64,000 bases of DNA. Source: Helicobacter pylori. Lineage in GTDB: Bacteria > Campylobacterota > Campylobacteria > Campylobacterales > Helicobacteraceae. Below the pieces are notes generated by a model. The model worked only from the letters and a program-made list of their open reading frames with translations. It did no database searches and had not been told where the DNA came from. This document shows, piece after piece, positions 1 to 9,110 of the stretch (within the stretch, counting starts at the first letter, position 1; each line of letters begins with the position of its first letter). Where the stretch lies: assembly GCF_030323545.1 (NCBI RefSeq), contig NZ_CP122954.1:1302001-1366000 (forward strand), given 5' to 3'. The position numbers and the translations under genes are program-made.

Positions 1-116
1 GCCAAACTCGTTTGATAATCTATGACAAAAAACGCCCCATCTTCTTCAGCGTTACACAAAGACATGCTCGCTAGTAAGGAAAGAGCGATCGTTTTTTTAA
101 AGGAGTGGTTTTTCAA
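1..116 (-). CDS. hopF: Hop family outer membrane protein, N-terminal part (HopF-like), cut by the window edge
   Basis: The minus strand encodes a signal peptide (KKTIALSLLASMSLCNA) followed by EEDGAFFVIDYQTS, which is the typical mature N-terminus of Hop porins/adhesins of H. pylori. The start appears to be TTG at 116, placed five bases after an AAGGA ribosome binding site. Only about 38 codons lie in the window; the rest is beyond position 1. The HopF assignment rests on position next to the opp genes (HP0252 in strain 26695, from memory), not on diagnostic sequence, so it could be another Hop paralogue. It would insert as a beta-barrel in the outer membrane. Confidence 0.7.
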   Translation of the reverse strand, partial: MKNHSFKKTIALSLLASMSLCNAEEDGAFFVIDYQTSL

Positions 117-233
117 AAATATCCTTTTTGCTTTGGCTTTGATAAGTGATTTTACTTAATCCATAAAAGAAACTTTCTAATTTTAAGATAATCATTCTTA
201 ATTTGCTATTAAGCGTTTCAAAAAAGCATCAAA

Positions 234-262
234 TTGACATCTTTTAAGCAAAATGTTATAAT
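234..262 (+). promoter_or_regulatory. Promoter of tRNA-Ala
   Basis: TTGACA at 234-239 and TATAAT at 257-262 are both perfect consensus hexamers separated by 17 bases. The predicted start is about 7 bases downstream, just ahead of the tRNA. This is one of the few promoters in the window with a full -35 box, as expected for a strongly transcribed stable RNA. Confidence 0.85.
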
Positions 263-279
263 GATCGCTTAATTTTATT

Positions 280-355
280 GGGGTGTTAGCTCAGTTGGGA
301 GAGCACAACGCTGGCAGCGTTGAGGTCAGGGGTTCGAACCCCCTACACTCCACCA
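280..355 (+). tRNA. tRNA-Ala (anticodon GGC)
   Basis: A complete cloverleaf can be folded: acceptor GGGGTGT pairs with ACACTCC, the D arm is GCTC/GAGC, the anticodon stem CAACG/CGTTG encloses loop CTGGCAG with anticodon GGC, and the T arm is AGGGG-TTCGAAC-CCCCT. Discriminator A and an encoded CCA end at 355. It reads GCC/GCU alanine codons. It has its own strong promoter and stands alone between the Hop gene and the oligopeptide transporter genes. Confidence 0.96.
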
Positions 356-425
356 TTATTATTACGCTTATCCTCTTTCTTTATGGATCAAACCCATTTT
401 CTTGCTAGTATTACCCATAATTAAT

Positions 426-431
426 TATAAT
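426..431 (+). promoter_or_regulatory. Putative -10 box for the opp operon
   Basis: TATAAT at 426-431 preceded at about 18 bases by TTGCTA. It lies about 35 bases ahead of the likely GTG start of the permease gene. Assigned by motif only. Confidence 0.5.
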
Positions 432-465
432 CTTAGGAATTGTTTTTCATCAAGGGAGTTTGAGC

Positions 466-1482
466 GTGAGCAGTTTGTTTAAAATGCGCATTCTTAGTTT
501 TAAAAAGAATAAGCGGGCGGTGTTTTCACTCTATCTTTTTATCGCTTTATTAGCGCTTTCTCTTTTAGCCCCCTTATGGGTCAATGATCGCCCCTTATTC
601 ATCTATAAAGATAATAAGGCGTATTTCCCTATGTTTAAAAACTATGCGGAAGTGGAGTTTGGAGGCGATTTTTTCACCCCTACGGACTATAACGATCCTT
701 ATGTGCAAAACACGCTTTTAAAAGACGCTTTCATCATCCATGCGCTCATCCCTTATAACTACGATACGATCATTATGGATTTAGACTCGCCTGCCCCCAC
801 CCCCCCAAGCTTCAAGCACCTTTTAGGCACAGATGATCAAGCCAGAGATGTGTTAGCCAGACTGGTTTATGGCTATCGTGTTTCGTTAGTGTTTGGGATT
901 TTACTCACCCTTTTTAGCGTTCTTATTGGCGTGAGTTTGGGAGCGTTTCAGGGGTATTATGGAGGCTTAATTGATTTAGTGGGGCAAAGGTTGAGCGAGA
1001 TTTGGAGTGCGATCCCTATGCTTTTTTTACTCATTGTGATTTCTAGTGCATTTAATTCTAATTTCTGGATCATTTTATTTTTAGTCTTGCTCTTTAGTTG
1101 GATGGGGCTTTCTCAAGTCGTGCGCACGGAGTTTTTAAAAGCAAGGAACATGGACTACACCAAAGCCGCTAGAGCGCTTGGGGTGAATGATTTAAAAATC
1201 ATTTTCTACCATGTTTTACCCAACGCTTTAGTGGCAACAATCACTTATGTGCCGTTTTTAATGGCGGCTAGTATTTCTACTTTAGTGTCTTTGGATTTCT
1301 TAGGTTTTGGCATGCCTATAGGGAGTGCGAGTTTGGGCGAATTAGTCAATCAAGGCAAGGATAATCTCACCACGCCCCATTTAGCCATCGTTGCGTTTGT
1401 AGCCATTAGCTTGTTGCTTTCTGTTTTGGTGTTCATTGGCGAAGGGGTGCGCGATGCTTTCAACGCTAACATGCTCAAATAA
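466..1482 (+). CDS. oppC: Oligopeptide/dipeptide ABC transporter permease (OppC/DppC type)
   Basis: An inner-membrane permease of the peptide/nickel ABC importer class. A single N-terminal membrane segment (about residues 16-36) is followed by a large extracytoplasmic loop and then five or so hydrophobic helices from residue 130 onward. The cytoplasmic EAA-like loop is visible as ARALGVND...HVLPN, the contact site for the ATPase. The frame is open from TTG 460, but the AGGGAG ribosome site at 453-458 fits GTG 466 much better. The stop is nine bases before the fused ATPase gene, so the two form an operon. It corresponds to HP0251 from memory. Solute-binding and OppB-type partners are not in the window. 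Confidence 0.9.
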   Translation: MSSLFKMRILSFKKNKRAVFSLYLFIALLALSLLAPLWVNDRPLFIYKDNKAYFPMFKNYAEVEFGGDFFTPTDYNDPYVQNTLLKDAFIIHALIPYNYDTIIMDLDSPAPTPPSFKHLLGTDDQARDVLARLVYGYRVSLVFGILLTLFSVLIGVSLGAFQGYYGGLIDLVGQRLSEIWSAIPMLFLLIVISSAFNSNFWIILFLVLLFSWMGLSQVVRTEFLKARNMDYTKAARALGVNDLKIIFYHVLPNALVATITYVPFLMAASISTLVSLDFLGFGMPIGSASLGELVNQGKDNLTTPHLAIVAFVAISLLLSVLVFIGEGVRDAFNANMLK

Positions 1483-1491
1483 GGGGGTTAC

Positions 1492-3042
1492 ATGCTAGAA
1501 ATCAAAAACTTGAATTGCGTTTTAAACGCGCATTTTTCGCTCCAAAACATCAATATTTCGTTAAATCCTAGCGAAAGGGTGGCGATCGTGGGCGAGAGCG
1601 GGAGCGGGAAAAGCTCTATCGCTAATATTATCATGCGTTTAAACCCCAGATTCAAGCCCCATAATGGCGAAGTGCTGTTTGAAACAACCAACCTTTTAAA
1701 AGAAAGCGAAGAATTTATGCAGCATTTAAGGGGGAATGCGATCGCTTACATCGCTCAAGACCCCCTATCCAGCCTAAACCCCTTGCATAAAATCGGCAAG
1801 CAAATGAGTGAAGCCTATTTTTTACACCACAAAAACGCTTCTCAAACGCTCCTTAAAGAAAAAGTTTCAAACGCCATGAAACAAGTCCAATTAGATGAAA
1901 AATTTTTGGATCGTTACCCTTATGAGTTGAGCGGAGGGCAGCACCAAAGGGTGTGTATCGCTATGGGCATTATTAATGCGCCCAAACTGCTCATTTGCGA
2001 TGAGCCTACCACCGCGCTAGATGCGCAAATCCAAAACCAGATTTTAGACTTGCTCAAGCAATTGAGCGCAGAAAAAAACATCGCCCTTTTATTCATTAGC
2101 CATGATTTGAAAGCAGTCAAACGCTTGGCTGATAGGGTTTATGTGCTAAAAAAAGGCGAGATAGTAGAAACCAATTTGACTGAAGAGCTTTTTAATGACC
2201 CTAAGCACGAATATTCAAAACTCTTGATTCAAGCTTCAAACTTGCCCGCTAAAAATTTAAAAGCGCTAGACGAGACGCTTTTAGAGGTGAAAGATTTTAG
2301 CGTTTATTACTTGCAAAAACGCTTTTTTAGGTCTTCTTTAAAAAAGCCCCTTATCGCATCAGTCAATTTTTCCCTCAAAGCTAAAGAAAACATCGGCATC
2401 ATTGGCGAAAGCGGGAGCGGGAAAAGCTCTTTAGCGTTGGGGCTTTTAAAGCTCGCTTTAAATAGCGGGGAAGAAAAGATTTTAGGCCAAAGCGTGGGGC
2501 TTTTAAATTCTAAGGCGTTCAAACCCTACCGCAAGATTTTGCAAATGGTGTTTCAAGACCCTTACGCATCGTTAAACCCTCGCTTAAGCATTCAAAGCAT
2601 TTTAACAGAAGCTTTGCGCTTTGCTTACCCTAAAGCTTCCAAAAAAGAATGGCACCATCTCGCAAAACTTTGCTTAGAAGAAGTGTGCTTAAACCCTGAA
2701 TTGCTTAACTTTTACGCTTATGAACTCAGCGGTGGGGAGCGCCAAAGAGTGGCGATCGCTAGAGCGATTGCTTTAAAGCCTAAAATCATTCTTTTAGATG
2801 AGCCCACCTCTGCTTTAGATAAAAGCATTCAAAAAAGCGTGTTGGAATTGTTGTTGGATTTACAAGAAAAGCAGGATCTGAGCTATTTGTTTATCAGCCA
2901 TGATTTAGATGTGATCAAAGCGTTTTGCGATAAGGTGTTAGTGATAAGTGAGGGGAAAGTCGTAGAAATGGGTGCTATTAAAGAAGTGTTTGACAACCCT
3001 AAACACGCTTATACGAAGCGTTTGTTGGAATCCAGGCTTTAA
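1492..3042 (+). CDS. oppD: Fused two-domain peptide ABC transporter ATPase (OppD-OppF in one chain)
   Basis: Two complete ABC ATPase domains lie in one 516-residue protein. Domain 1 has Walker A GESGSGKS at residues 34-41 and signature LSGGQ followed by a CDEPT Walker B; domain 2 repeats GESGSGKS near residue 305 with LSGGERQR and LLDEPTSALD. In many bacteria these are the separate proteins OppD and OppF; here they are fused, so one chain can supply both nucleotide sites that drive the permease encoded just upstream. Start ATG 1492 follows a GGGGG-type ribosome site. Corresponds to HP0250. A hairpin terminator follows the stop. Confidence 0.93.
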   Translation: MLEIKNLNCVLNAHFSLQNINISLNPSERVAIVGESGSGKSSIANIIMRLNPRFKPHNGEVLFETTNLLKESEEFMQHLRGNAIAYIAQDPLSSLNPLHKIGKQMSEAYFLHHKNASQTLLKEKVSNAMKQVQLDEKFLDRYPYELSGGQHQRVCIAMGIINAPKLLICDEPTTALDAQIQNQILDLLKQLSAEKNIALLFISHDLKAVKRLADRVYVLKKGEIVETNLTEELFNDPKHEYSKLLIQASNLPAKNLKALDETLLEVKDFSVYYLQKRFFRSSLKKPLIASVNFSLKAKENIGIIGESGSGKSSLALGLLKLALNSGEEKILGQSVGLLNSKAFKPYRKILQMVFQDPYASLNPRLSIQSILTEALRFAYPKASKKEWHHLAKLCLEEVCLNPELLNFYAYELSGGERQRVAIARAIALKPKIILLDEPTSALDKSIQKSVLELLLDLQEKQDLSYLFISHDLDVIKAFCDKVLVISEGKVVEMGAIKEVFDNPKHAYTKRLLESRL

Positions 3043-3058
3043 AAAAATTCATGCCTTT

Positions 3059-3080
3059 AAGCGTTTTTAATCGCTTTTTT
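3059..3080. terminator. Terminator between the converging opp operon and HP0249-like gene
   Basis: AAGCG at 3059-3063 pairs with CGCTT at 3072-3076 around an AT-rich loop and runs into a T tract on the plus strand. It lies in the short gap between two convergent genes. Confidence 0.6.
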
Positions 3081-3620
3081 CTATGAACAAAACAAGGAAA
3101 CTTGATAGGGGGCTGTTTTTAAATAAGGGTAGTTGTCAATGAAGAATGAAAAGACCTTGGATTCTTCAGGCAAAATCCTTTCTTTAAAGGTTTTTTCATA
3201 GCTTTTTTTGACAAACCATTTAAACGCATGCTCTTCTACAAAATTGTGAGGGTTTTTAAGCACTTCTAGGCGTAAAACGCATTTGTTTAAAGTAAATTTG
3301 GAATTGTTTTTGACTCCCACTTGCAAAGAAAAAGCATTGCTATAACTTAAAGGGTTAGCGTGTAAGATGCGTGTTTCTATGGGGTAAATCGCTTGAGTGA
3401 GTAAAACCTTCAAAACAAAAGGCATGCTTAAAAACGCGCCCAAAAAAGCTGCTGTTGCTATATAACTAACCCAGCGGTTTCTCAAAAGCAGAGCCAAAAG
3501 GAGCAAAACCGCGCAAAAAAGGATTAAAACGCTCGCTATTAAAACGCTAATTAAAGTCGCTTGGCTTAAAAATCCCTTAAAAGACTCTAAAAAAGCTTGG
3601 ATAAAGGCAAGAGATGCCAT
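3081..3620 (-). CDS. Membrane protein of unknown function (DUF2393-like)
   Basis: A 179-residue protein with two strongly hydrophobic segments near the N-terminus (about residues 20-48 and 53-75) and a soluble, probably periplasmic, C-terminal domain with alternating hydrophobic and polar residues. The order resembles the epsilonproteobacterial DUF2393 family, which has no assigned biochemical role; I assign it by overall look, not by a catalytic motif. Its start is seven bases after the stop of the SPFH-domain gene, so the two are co-transcribed. Corresponds to HP0249 from memory. A role at the membrane with the SPFH protein is an inference from adjacency only. Confidence 0.7.
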   Translation of the reverse strand: MASLAFIQAFLESFKGFLSQATLISVLIASVLILFCAVLLLLALLLRNRWVSYIATAAFLGAFLSMPFVLKVLLTQAIYPIETRILHANPLSYSNAFSLQVGVKNNSKFTLNKCVLRLEVLKNPHNFVEEHAFKWFVKKSYEKTFKERILPEESKVFSFFIDNYPYLKTAPYQVSLFCS

Positions 3621-3626
3621 GCGTTT

Positions 3627-4715
3627 TTAAGGCTCTTTAGTCTCGGCAATACTAGATTTAACCTTGCTTTTAGTGTCAATCCAAATATTAGGCACAGCCC
3701 CACCTGGAGTGAGCATGATTTGAGCGTTGTTGTTCGTTTTTAACGCTTCATTAAACTGGCCTTGAACTTCAATTTGGCGTAGCCTTAAAAGCTTGTCGCT
3801 CAGGCTTTGCGAAATGCTTAAATTGGCTTGAGATTTTGCCTTAGCCTCAATCACGATCGCATCCGCCACGCCTTGAGCCTTAATCCTGTTGGCGTCCGCT
3901 TCCCCTTTAGCCAAAGCGGCTTGTTTTTGAGCTTCTTGCTTGGAGCGCTCCACCTCGTATTTCACCCTTTCTGATTCTTGGCGCGCGATTTGGACTTTTT
4001 CAATTTGCTCTTTAATCTTAGCGGGTAAGACGATTTCTCTCAATTGGATAGAGCTTAATTCCACAGGGGTGTTGGGGAGCTTAGAAACTTCTTTATTGAT
4101 ACCGCTATTAATAAGAGCGGCGATTTCATTGCGCTTAATGGGTAAATCTTCAGCCGGATAGCGCCCCACGACAGATCGCACCACATCGCGCACCACAGGG
4201 TTGATGATTTTTTGCTCCCAAGATAAGCCATAAGTAGCGATCGTTTGGGGGGTGGTTTGAGGGTTTAGGCGGTATTGCACGGTGAGTTCAATAGAAACGG
4301 TCAAACCCCTACTATCCATCACATTAATAGCGTCGTTTCTAAAAATCCCTTGGTTTTTACCCGCCACGCCCATGTCTTCGGTGCGTGAAAAATTGATATT
4401 CCTGATCCTTGTATCTACAATGAGAATGTCTTGAATGATAGGCACAAAAAAGTGGATTCCTGGCTGTAAGGGGGTGGGTTCGTATTTCCCGGCGGTGATC
4501 TTAATGCCAATTTCTCCTGAGCTAATCACTTCAAAAGGCTTGGCCAAAAAAGCGATAACGCCTAAAAGGACAATGACGATTAAAACCGATAGTTTTTTAG
4601 AATTAAAAGAGTTAGACGGCGGAATGAAACGCCCCCCATTATTAGGCGTGTTGGGCGTTGGGTTTTCTCTTTGAGGATTTTTCTTTTTTAAATGTTCGTT
4701 CAAATCAATGGGCAT
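3627..4715 (-). CDS. SPFH/band-7 (prohibitin-stomatin family) membrane protein
   Basis: A 362-residue protein with a proline/asparagine-rich cytoplasmic N-terminus, one membrane anchor at about residues 42-62 (LSVLIVIVLLGVIAFLA), then an SPFH domain (SSGEIGIKITAG...QPGIHFFVP...) and a long alanine/glutamine/lysine-rich coiled coil around residues 240-310. This is the build of HflK/HflC- and prohibitin-like scaffolds that form membrane-attached oligomers and modulate proteases or microdomains. No protease domain is present. It is upstream of the DUF2393-like gene in a minus-strand operon and downstream of rhpA. Corresponds to HP0248; the substrate or partner is unknown. Confidence 0.85.
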   Translation of the reverse strand: MPIDLNEHLKKKNPQRENPTPNTPNNGGRFIPPSNSFNSKKLSVLIVIVLLGVIAFLAKPFEVISSGEIGIKITAGKYEPTPLQPGIHFFVPIIQDILIVDTRIRNINFSRTEDMGVAGKNQGIFRNDAINVMDSRGLTVSIELTVQYRLNPQTTPQTIATYGLSWEQKIINPVVRDVVRSVVGRYPAEDLPIKRNEIAALINSGINKEVSKLPNTPVELSSIQLREIVLPAKIKEQIEKVQIARQESERVKYEVERSKQEAQKQAALAKGEADANRIKAQGVADAIVIEAKAKSQANLSISQSLSDKLLRLRQIEVQGQFNEALKTNNNAQIMLTPGGAVPNIWIDTKSKVKSSIAETKEP

Positions 4716-4735
4716 GAATTTCCTTTTTAAATATT

Positions 4736-6214
4736 TTAACGGCGTTTGGGTTTTTTAGAATGGTGGTTTGTTTTAGGGTGTCTGTCCCTGTGCTGACCCT
4801 TTTTGAAAGAACGCGCTTGTTCATGCGGGTGCGTTTTTTTGTTAGGGGTTTTTGGCGTTTTTTCTTTAGGGTTTTGAATCGCATCAATTTCTTGTTGGTT
4901 TAAACCAATTTTGCTGGTTTCAAACTGCAAACTCAAAAGTTTTAAAACCAATTGAGACGGCTCAAAAATTTCGGTAAGCTGTTCATAAAGGCTGATGATC
5001 CCTTCAGACACTTTAGCGTCATGCAAGGTTTTGATGATCTGATTTTCGTTGATGGTGGGGATTTCAAAAAGTTCAATCTCTGAATCAATTTCTTTTTGCA
5101 TGCGTAAAAGTTCTTTGTATTCTAAGGGGGTTACTAAAGTGATCGCCATGCCTTTTTTGCCCGCTCGCCCGGTTCTCCCAATGCGATGGATATAGCTCTC
5201 GGTGTTTAGGGGCAAGTGGTAATTAAACACATGGCTTACACCGCTAATATCTAGCCCACGGCTCGCCACATCTGTAGCCACCAACACATCAGCGTCATTT
5301 TTTTTAAACGCCATGATAGAAGAGCGGCGATCCCTTTGATCCATATCCCCATGCAAGGCGGTGCTTTTGTAATTTTTAGAAGCAAGGAATTGGTGCAATT
5401 CATCGGCTTCTTTTTTAGTGCGCATGAAAACGATACTCTTTTCAGGTGCTTGAGTGTCTAAAAGGCGCATGATCGCTTCAGCCCTCTCATGCTCATTGAT
5501 CACATAAAAGCGTTGGGTGATGTCAGTGTTAGTGATATTAGAAGGGGCGATATGGATTTTAATAGGGTTTTCTAAAATCTTATCCGCTAGTCTTTTAATC
5601 GGCTCTGGCATCGTGGCTGAAAAAAGCAAAATCTGCGCTTCGCTAGGGAGGTAGTCAAAAATCTCTTCAATATCGTCTAAAAACCCCATATCCAGCATTT
5701 CATCGCTTTCATCTAAAACGACCACTTTAGGCACAAATTTATGGATGCGTTCGTTTTTTAAGTGATCGAGCAATCTTCCTGGTGTAGCGATCATCACTTG
5801 GGGGTTTTTCTTAATGAATTCGCATTGTTTTTTAACGCTCTGGCCTCCATACACGCACACGGTTTTAGTTCTATTGTGTTTGCCCAATTTGAAAATCTCA
5901 TCGCTAATTTGCATGGCTAATTCTCTGGTGGGCGTGATCACTAAGGCCTCTATGGTGTGGTTGTTTTTAAGGTTGTTGATAATGGGCAGAGCGAAAGCGG
6001 CGGTTTTTCCTGTGCCTGTTTGGGCTTGTGCGATGACATCTCGGCCTTGCAAAACAGCCGGAATGGCCTTTTCTTGAATGGGGCTTGGGGAAGTGAAACC
6101 GGCTTCATAAACGGATTTTAAAACCGATTCTTTCAAGCCCAAATCATTAAAACTAGGCTTATGATAAGCGTCATCATCAATTTCTGTAGGGAGTGGTGGT
6201 TGATTAAATTCCAT
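4736..6214 (-). CDS. rhpA: DEAD-box-type RNA helicase RhpA
   Basis: A 492-residue ATP-dependent RNA helicase, in H. pylori the sole DEAD-box-type helicase known to act with RNase J in mRNA decay. Visible motifs are the Q motif (SFNDLGL...SPIQ), motif I AQTGTGKT (residues 64-71), PTREL, TPGR, motif II at residues 168-171 reading DESD, SAT, and the C-domain motifs HGDMDQ, DVASRGLDI and HRIGRTGR. A basic, probably disordered tail rich in Lys/His/Arg follows, suited to RNA binding. The frame opens at TTG 6232, but ATG 6214 (MEFNQPP) is the natural start. Corresponds to HP0247. Confidence 0.93.
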   Translation of the reverse strand: MEFNQPPLPTEIDDDAYHKPSFNDLGLKESVLKSVYEAGFTSPSPIQEKAIPAVLQGRDVIAQAQTGTGKTAAFALPIINNLKNNHTIEALVITPTRELAMQISDEIFKLGKHNRTKTVCVYGGQSVKKQCEFIKKNPQVMIATPGRLLDHLKNERIHKFVPKVVVLDESDEMLDMGFLDDIEEIFDYLPSEAQILLFSATMPEPIKRLADKILENPIKIHIAPSNITNTDITQRFYVINEHERAEAIMRLLDTQAPEKSIVFMRTKKEADELHQFLASKNYKSTALHGDMDQRDRRSSIMAFKKNDADVLVATDVASRGLDISGVSHVFNYHLPLNTESYIHRIGRTGRAGKKGMAITLVTPLEYKELLRMQKEIDSEIELFEIPTINENQIIKTLHDAKVSEGIISLYEQLTEIFEPSQLVLKLLSLQFETSKIGLNQQEIDAIQNPKEKTPKTPNKKTHPHEQARSFKKGQHRDRHPKTNHHSKKPKRR

Positions 6215-6402
6215 GGGAGATTCATACCTCAATTTAATTTGAAACTTTATAAAAAGCTAATAAAAGGCTAAAATTAAAATCTTTGATTTAAAGTTTATAA
6301 GATTTTTGAGTATAGCATAAAAATGCGCTCAATTAGGTTTAAAGTTTTTATAAAAGGCTTATGCTAAAATAATTAGAATTTAGGGAATAAGAAAGGGTTT
6401 GA
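6215..6402. promoter_or_regulatory. Divergent promoter region between rhpA and flgI
   Basis: An AT-rich gap separates the two divergent genes. On the plus strand GCTAAAAT at about 6363-6370 is a plausible -10 element for flgI. No repeats or other genes are seen here. Confidence 0.4.
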
Positions 6403-7431
6403 TTGAAACGGGTGTTTTTATGGCTTATTTTTGTATTAGCCTTTCACAAGCTTTTGGCCGAAAAAATAGGCGATATAGCGAGCGTGGTGGGCGTAAGGGA
6501 TAACCAGCTGATTGGTTATGGGCTTGTGATTGGCTTAAATGGCACAGGGGATAAGTCCGGCTCAAAATTCACCATGCAATCCATTTCTAACATGCTAGAG
6601 AGCGTGAATGTCAAAATCTCTGCAGATGATATTAAATCTAAAAATGTCGCTGCAGTGATGATTACAGCCTCCTTACCCCCCTTTGCAAGACAGGGCGATA
6701 AAATTGATGTTCAAATTTCTTCTATTGGGGATGCAAAATCCATTCAAGGAGGGACTTTGGTGATGACCCCTTTAAATGCGGTAGATGGGAATATTTACGC
6801 CCTCGCTCAAGGGGCTATCGTTTCGGGCAATTCTAGTAACTTGCTCTCAGCCAATATCATCAACGGAGCGACTATTGAAAGGGAAGTTTCGTATGATTTG
6901 TTCCATAAAAACGCCATGACTTTAAGCCTGAAAAACCCCAATTTTAAAAACGCTATCCAAGTGCAAAACACTTTAAATAAGGTGTTTGGCAATAAAGTAG
7001 CCATAGCACTAGATCCCAAAACCATTCAAATCACTCGCCCAGAGCGTCTTTCTATGGTGGAGTTTTTAGCCTTAGTGCAAGAAATCCCCATTAATTACAG
7101 CGCGAAAAATAAGATCATTGTAGATGAAAAATCAGGCACGATCGTTTCAGGAGTGGATATAATAGTGCATCCTATAGTGGTTACAAGCCAAGACATCACG
7201 CTTAAAATCACTAAAGAGCCTTTAAATGACTCTAAAAACACGCAAGATTTAGACAACAACATGTCCTTAGACACCGCTCATAACACGCTGAGTTCTAACG
7301 GGAAAAACATCACCATTGCCGGGGTGGTAAAAGCCTTACAAAAAATCGGCGTGAGCGCTAAGGGGATGGTTTCCATCTTGCAAGCCCTAAAAAAAAGCGG
7401 CGCGATTAGCGCTGAAATGGAGATACTATGA
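6403..7431 (+). CDS. flgI: Flagellar basal body P-ring protein
   Basis: A 342-residue periplasmic protein with an N-terminal signal peptide ([19 protein letters not shown]) and the well conserved opening of Flg[30 protein letters not shown]. FlgI monomers form the P ring around the flagellar rod in the peptidoglycan layer. Full length for the family. Start is TTG 6403, supported by AAAGGG at 6392-6397. The stop overlaps the next start by four bases (ATGA), giving translational coupling in a three-gene flagellar operon with the rod-binding protein and the histidine kinase FlgS. Corresponds to HP0246. Confidence 0.95.
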   Translation: MKRVFLWLIFVLAFHKLLAEKIGDIASVVGVRDNQLIGYGLVIGLNGTGDKSGSKFTMQSISNMLESVNVKISADDIKSKNVAAVMITASLPPFARQGDKIDVQISSIGDAKSIQGGTLVMTPLNAVDGNIYALAQGAIVSGNSSNLLSANIINGATIEREVSYDLFHKNAMTLSLKNPNFKNAIQVQNTLNKVFGNKVAIALDPKTIQITRPERLSMVEFLALVQEIPINYSAKNKIIVDEKSGTIVSGVDIIVHPIVVTSQDITLKITKEPLNDSKNTQDLDNNMSLDTAHNTLSSNGKNITIAGVVKALQKIGVSAKGMVSILQALKKSGAISAEMEIL

Positions 7432-7745
7432 TAAACAACAATAAAGCCATGTTAGAGCAATACAACGTTTCTAAATTAGCGAGCGAAGAGAAATTAAAAG
7501 CGCTGGCTCAAACTAAAAACGACAAGCTCCTCAAAGAACAAACCGATTCTTTTGAAGCGTTGCTTTTAAAATTCATGCTAGATAGCACTATGAAAATGGA
7601 TAACCCTTTGTATCCTAAAGCCCCAGGCGATGAAATTTATGCGTCCATGTATAAGGACACGCTTTCTAAAGAATTGAGCGGGAATTTTGGTTATAGCGAA
7701 ATGCTGTTTAATTTCTTAAAAGAGCAAGAAAAACAAAAACCATGA
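7428..7745 (+). CDS. flgJ: Rod-binding protein, FlgJ N-terminal-domain type
   Basis: A 105-residue protein resembling the rod-binding N-terminal half of FlgJ: the segment [17 protein letters not shown]...[19 protein letters not shown] matches the usual pattern FE..fl.qml..M, followed by a Y...y.d.la..ls helix. It lacks the muramidase half of enterobacterial FlgJ, as is common in epsilonproteobacteria, so it would only chaperone or cap the rod while another enzyme opens the wall. It is locked between flgI and flgS by ATGA overlaps on both sides. Corresponds to HP0245; the gene symbol is by domain similarity. Confidence 0.75.
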   Translation: MINNNKAMLEQYNVSKLASEEKLKALAQTKNDKLLKEQTDSFEALLLKFMLDSTMKMDNPLYPKAPGDEIYASMYKDTLSKELSGNFGYSEMLFNFLKEQEKQKP

Positions 7746-8887
7746 AAAAATCCAAGCGCTTGAAACGCCCTTATTTAAAAAACTCCCCTTTGAAACGCTC
7801 TGATAAGGCTTCTTCTTTCAAGGGGTTGTTGGAAAACGAAAATAATGTGATTTCATTAGAAAATTTTAAACCCAAAGAGAGCGAAGATCTATTAGAAAAT
7901 TTTTCCAACAAAAAAGACATGCAAGAATTGCTGGGGCTTTTAAACCAATTTATTTTACAAAGCTACAAGGTAGAAAAGGAATTTAAGGATTATAAAGCCC
8001 TTTATGAGTGGGTCATAGAGATTTTACCGCAAGCCATTTGGGTGATGAATGAAAACGGGAGCTTTTTTTATAAAAATTCTCTAGCCAATCAAAGCCATGA
8101 GGTGTTCAATAAGGCTAAATTAGAAAATTTTAACACCGAAATTGAACATGAAAATAAAAGCTATTTAGTCCAGCAAAACAGCATTCAAGGCAAGCAAATC
8201 ATCACCGCAACCGATATTAGCGCTCAAAAACGCCAAGAGCGGCTCGCTTCTATGGGGAAAATCTCAGCGCATTTAGCCCATGAGATCAGAAACCCTGTAG
8301 GCTCTATCTCTCTTTTAGCTTCGGTGTTATTAAAGCATGCGAACGAAAAGACTAAGCCCATTGTTGTAGAATTGCAAAAAGCTTTATGGCGCGTGGAAAG
8401 AATCATTAAAGCCACCTTGCTTTTTTCTAAAGGCATTCAAGCCAACCGCACCAAGCAAAGTTTAAAAACGCTAGAGAGCGATCTCAAAGAAGCCCTAAAT
8501 TGCTACACTTACTCTAAAGACATTGATTTTCTTTTTAATTTTAGCGATGAAGAAGGGTTTTTTGACTTTGATTTAATGGGGATTGTGCTGCAAAATTTCT
8601 TGTATAACGCCATTGATGCGATTGAAGCCTTAGAAGAGAGCGAACAGGGTCAAGTGAAGATTGAAGCGTTCATTCAAAATGAATTTATCGTCTTCACCGT
8701 TATTGATAATGGCAAGGAAGTGGAAAACAAAAGCGCTTTATTTGAGCCTTTTGAAACCACTAAATTGAAGGGTAACGGCTTAGGGTTAGCCCTGTCTTTA
8801 CAAGTGGTTAAAGCCCATGAAGGGAGCATCGTGCTATTAGAAAATCAAGAAAAAACCTTTGAAATTAAAATTCTTAACGCTTCTTAA
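7742..8887 (+). CDS. flgS: Sensor histidine kinase FlgS of the flagellar RpoN regulon
   Basis: A 381-residue cytoplasmic kinase without membrane segments. A basic N-terminal tail leads into a PAS-like region (about residues 88-160, [11 protein letters not shown]), a HisKA domain with the phosphorylated histidine in LAHEIRNP (His180), and an HATPase_c domain with N box [14 protein letters not shown] and GNGLGLALS. In H. pylori FlgS phosphorylates FlgR to switch on sigma-54 class 2 flagellar genes. Its position after flgI and the rod protein suits a check on rod/export assembly. Start overlaps the preceding stop. Corresponds to HP0244; FlgR is encoded elsewhere. Confidence 0.92.
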   Translation: MKKSKRLKRPYLKNSPLKRSDKASSFKGLLENENNVISLENFKPKESEDLLENFSNKKDMQELLGLLNQFILQSYKVEKEFKDYKALYEWVIEILPQAIWVMNENGSFFYKNSLANQSHEVFNKAKLENFNTEIEHENKSYLVQQNSIQGKQIITATDISAQKRQERLASMGKISAHLAHEIRNPVGSISLLASVLLKHANEKTKPIVVELQKALWRVERIIKATLLFSKGIQANRTKQSLKTLESDLKEALNCYTYSKDIDFLFNFSDEEGFFDFDLMGIVLQNFLYNAIDAIEALEESEQGQVKIEAFIQNEFIVFTVIDNGKEVENKSALFEPFETTKLKGNGLGLALSLQVVKAHEGSIVLLENQEKTFEIKILNAS

Positions 8888-9110
8888 TTTTGATAATTAT
8901 CCCCCCTTAAAAAATGAGTTTTACAAAAATGAGTTTTACTATAAAACAAAATTTTAAAAATATTAAATAATATTAAATTGAATAGGGTTTATCAATATTT
9001 GACAAAAATAAGATCAAAAAAATTTTTTATTAACTCTTTTGGTGTAGGATAGCGATCAAGGTTTTTATGAAAATAAAAGCCTAAAACAATTTTAAAAAAA
9101 AGGACTTTTG
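8888..9110 (+). promoter_or_regulatory. AT-rich promoter region of napA
   Basis: About 220 bases without a gene. The segment 8940-9040 is extremely AT-rich with several ATTAAATAATATT-like stretches that resemble Fur-box sequence, and TAGGAT at about 9047-9052 is a likely -10 element. Iron-dependent control of napA is known in H. pylori; the exact operator cannot be fixed by eye. Confidence 0.45.

Noticed and set aside
4705..4887. 60-codon minus-strand frame rich in Lys/Arg at the end of rhpA
   Set aside because: It is an alternative frame of the basic tail of the helicase.
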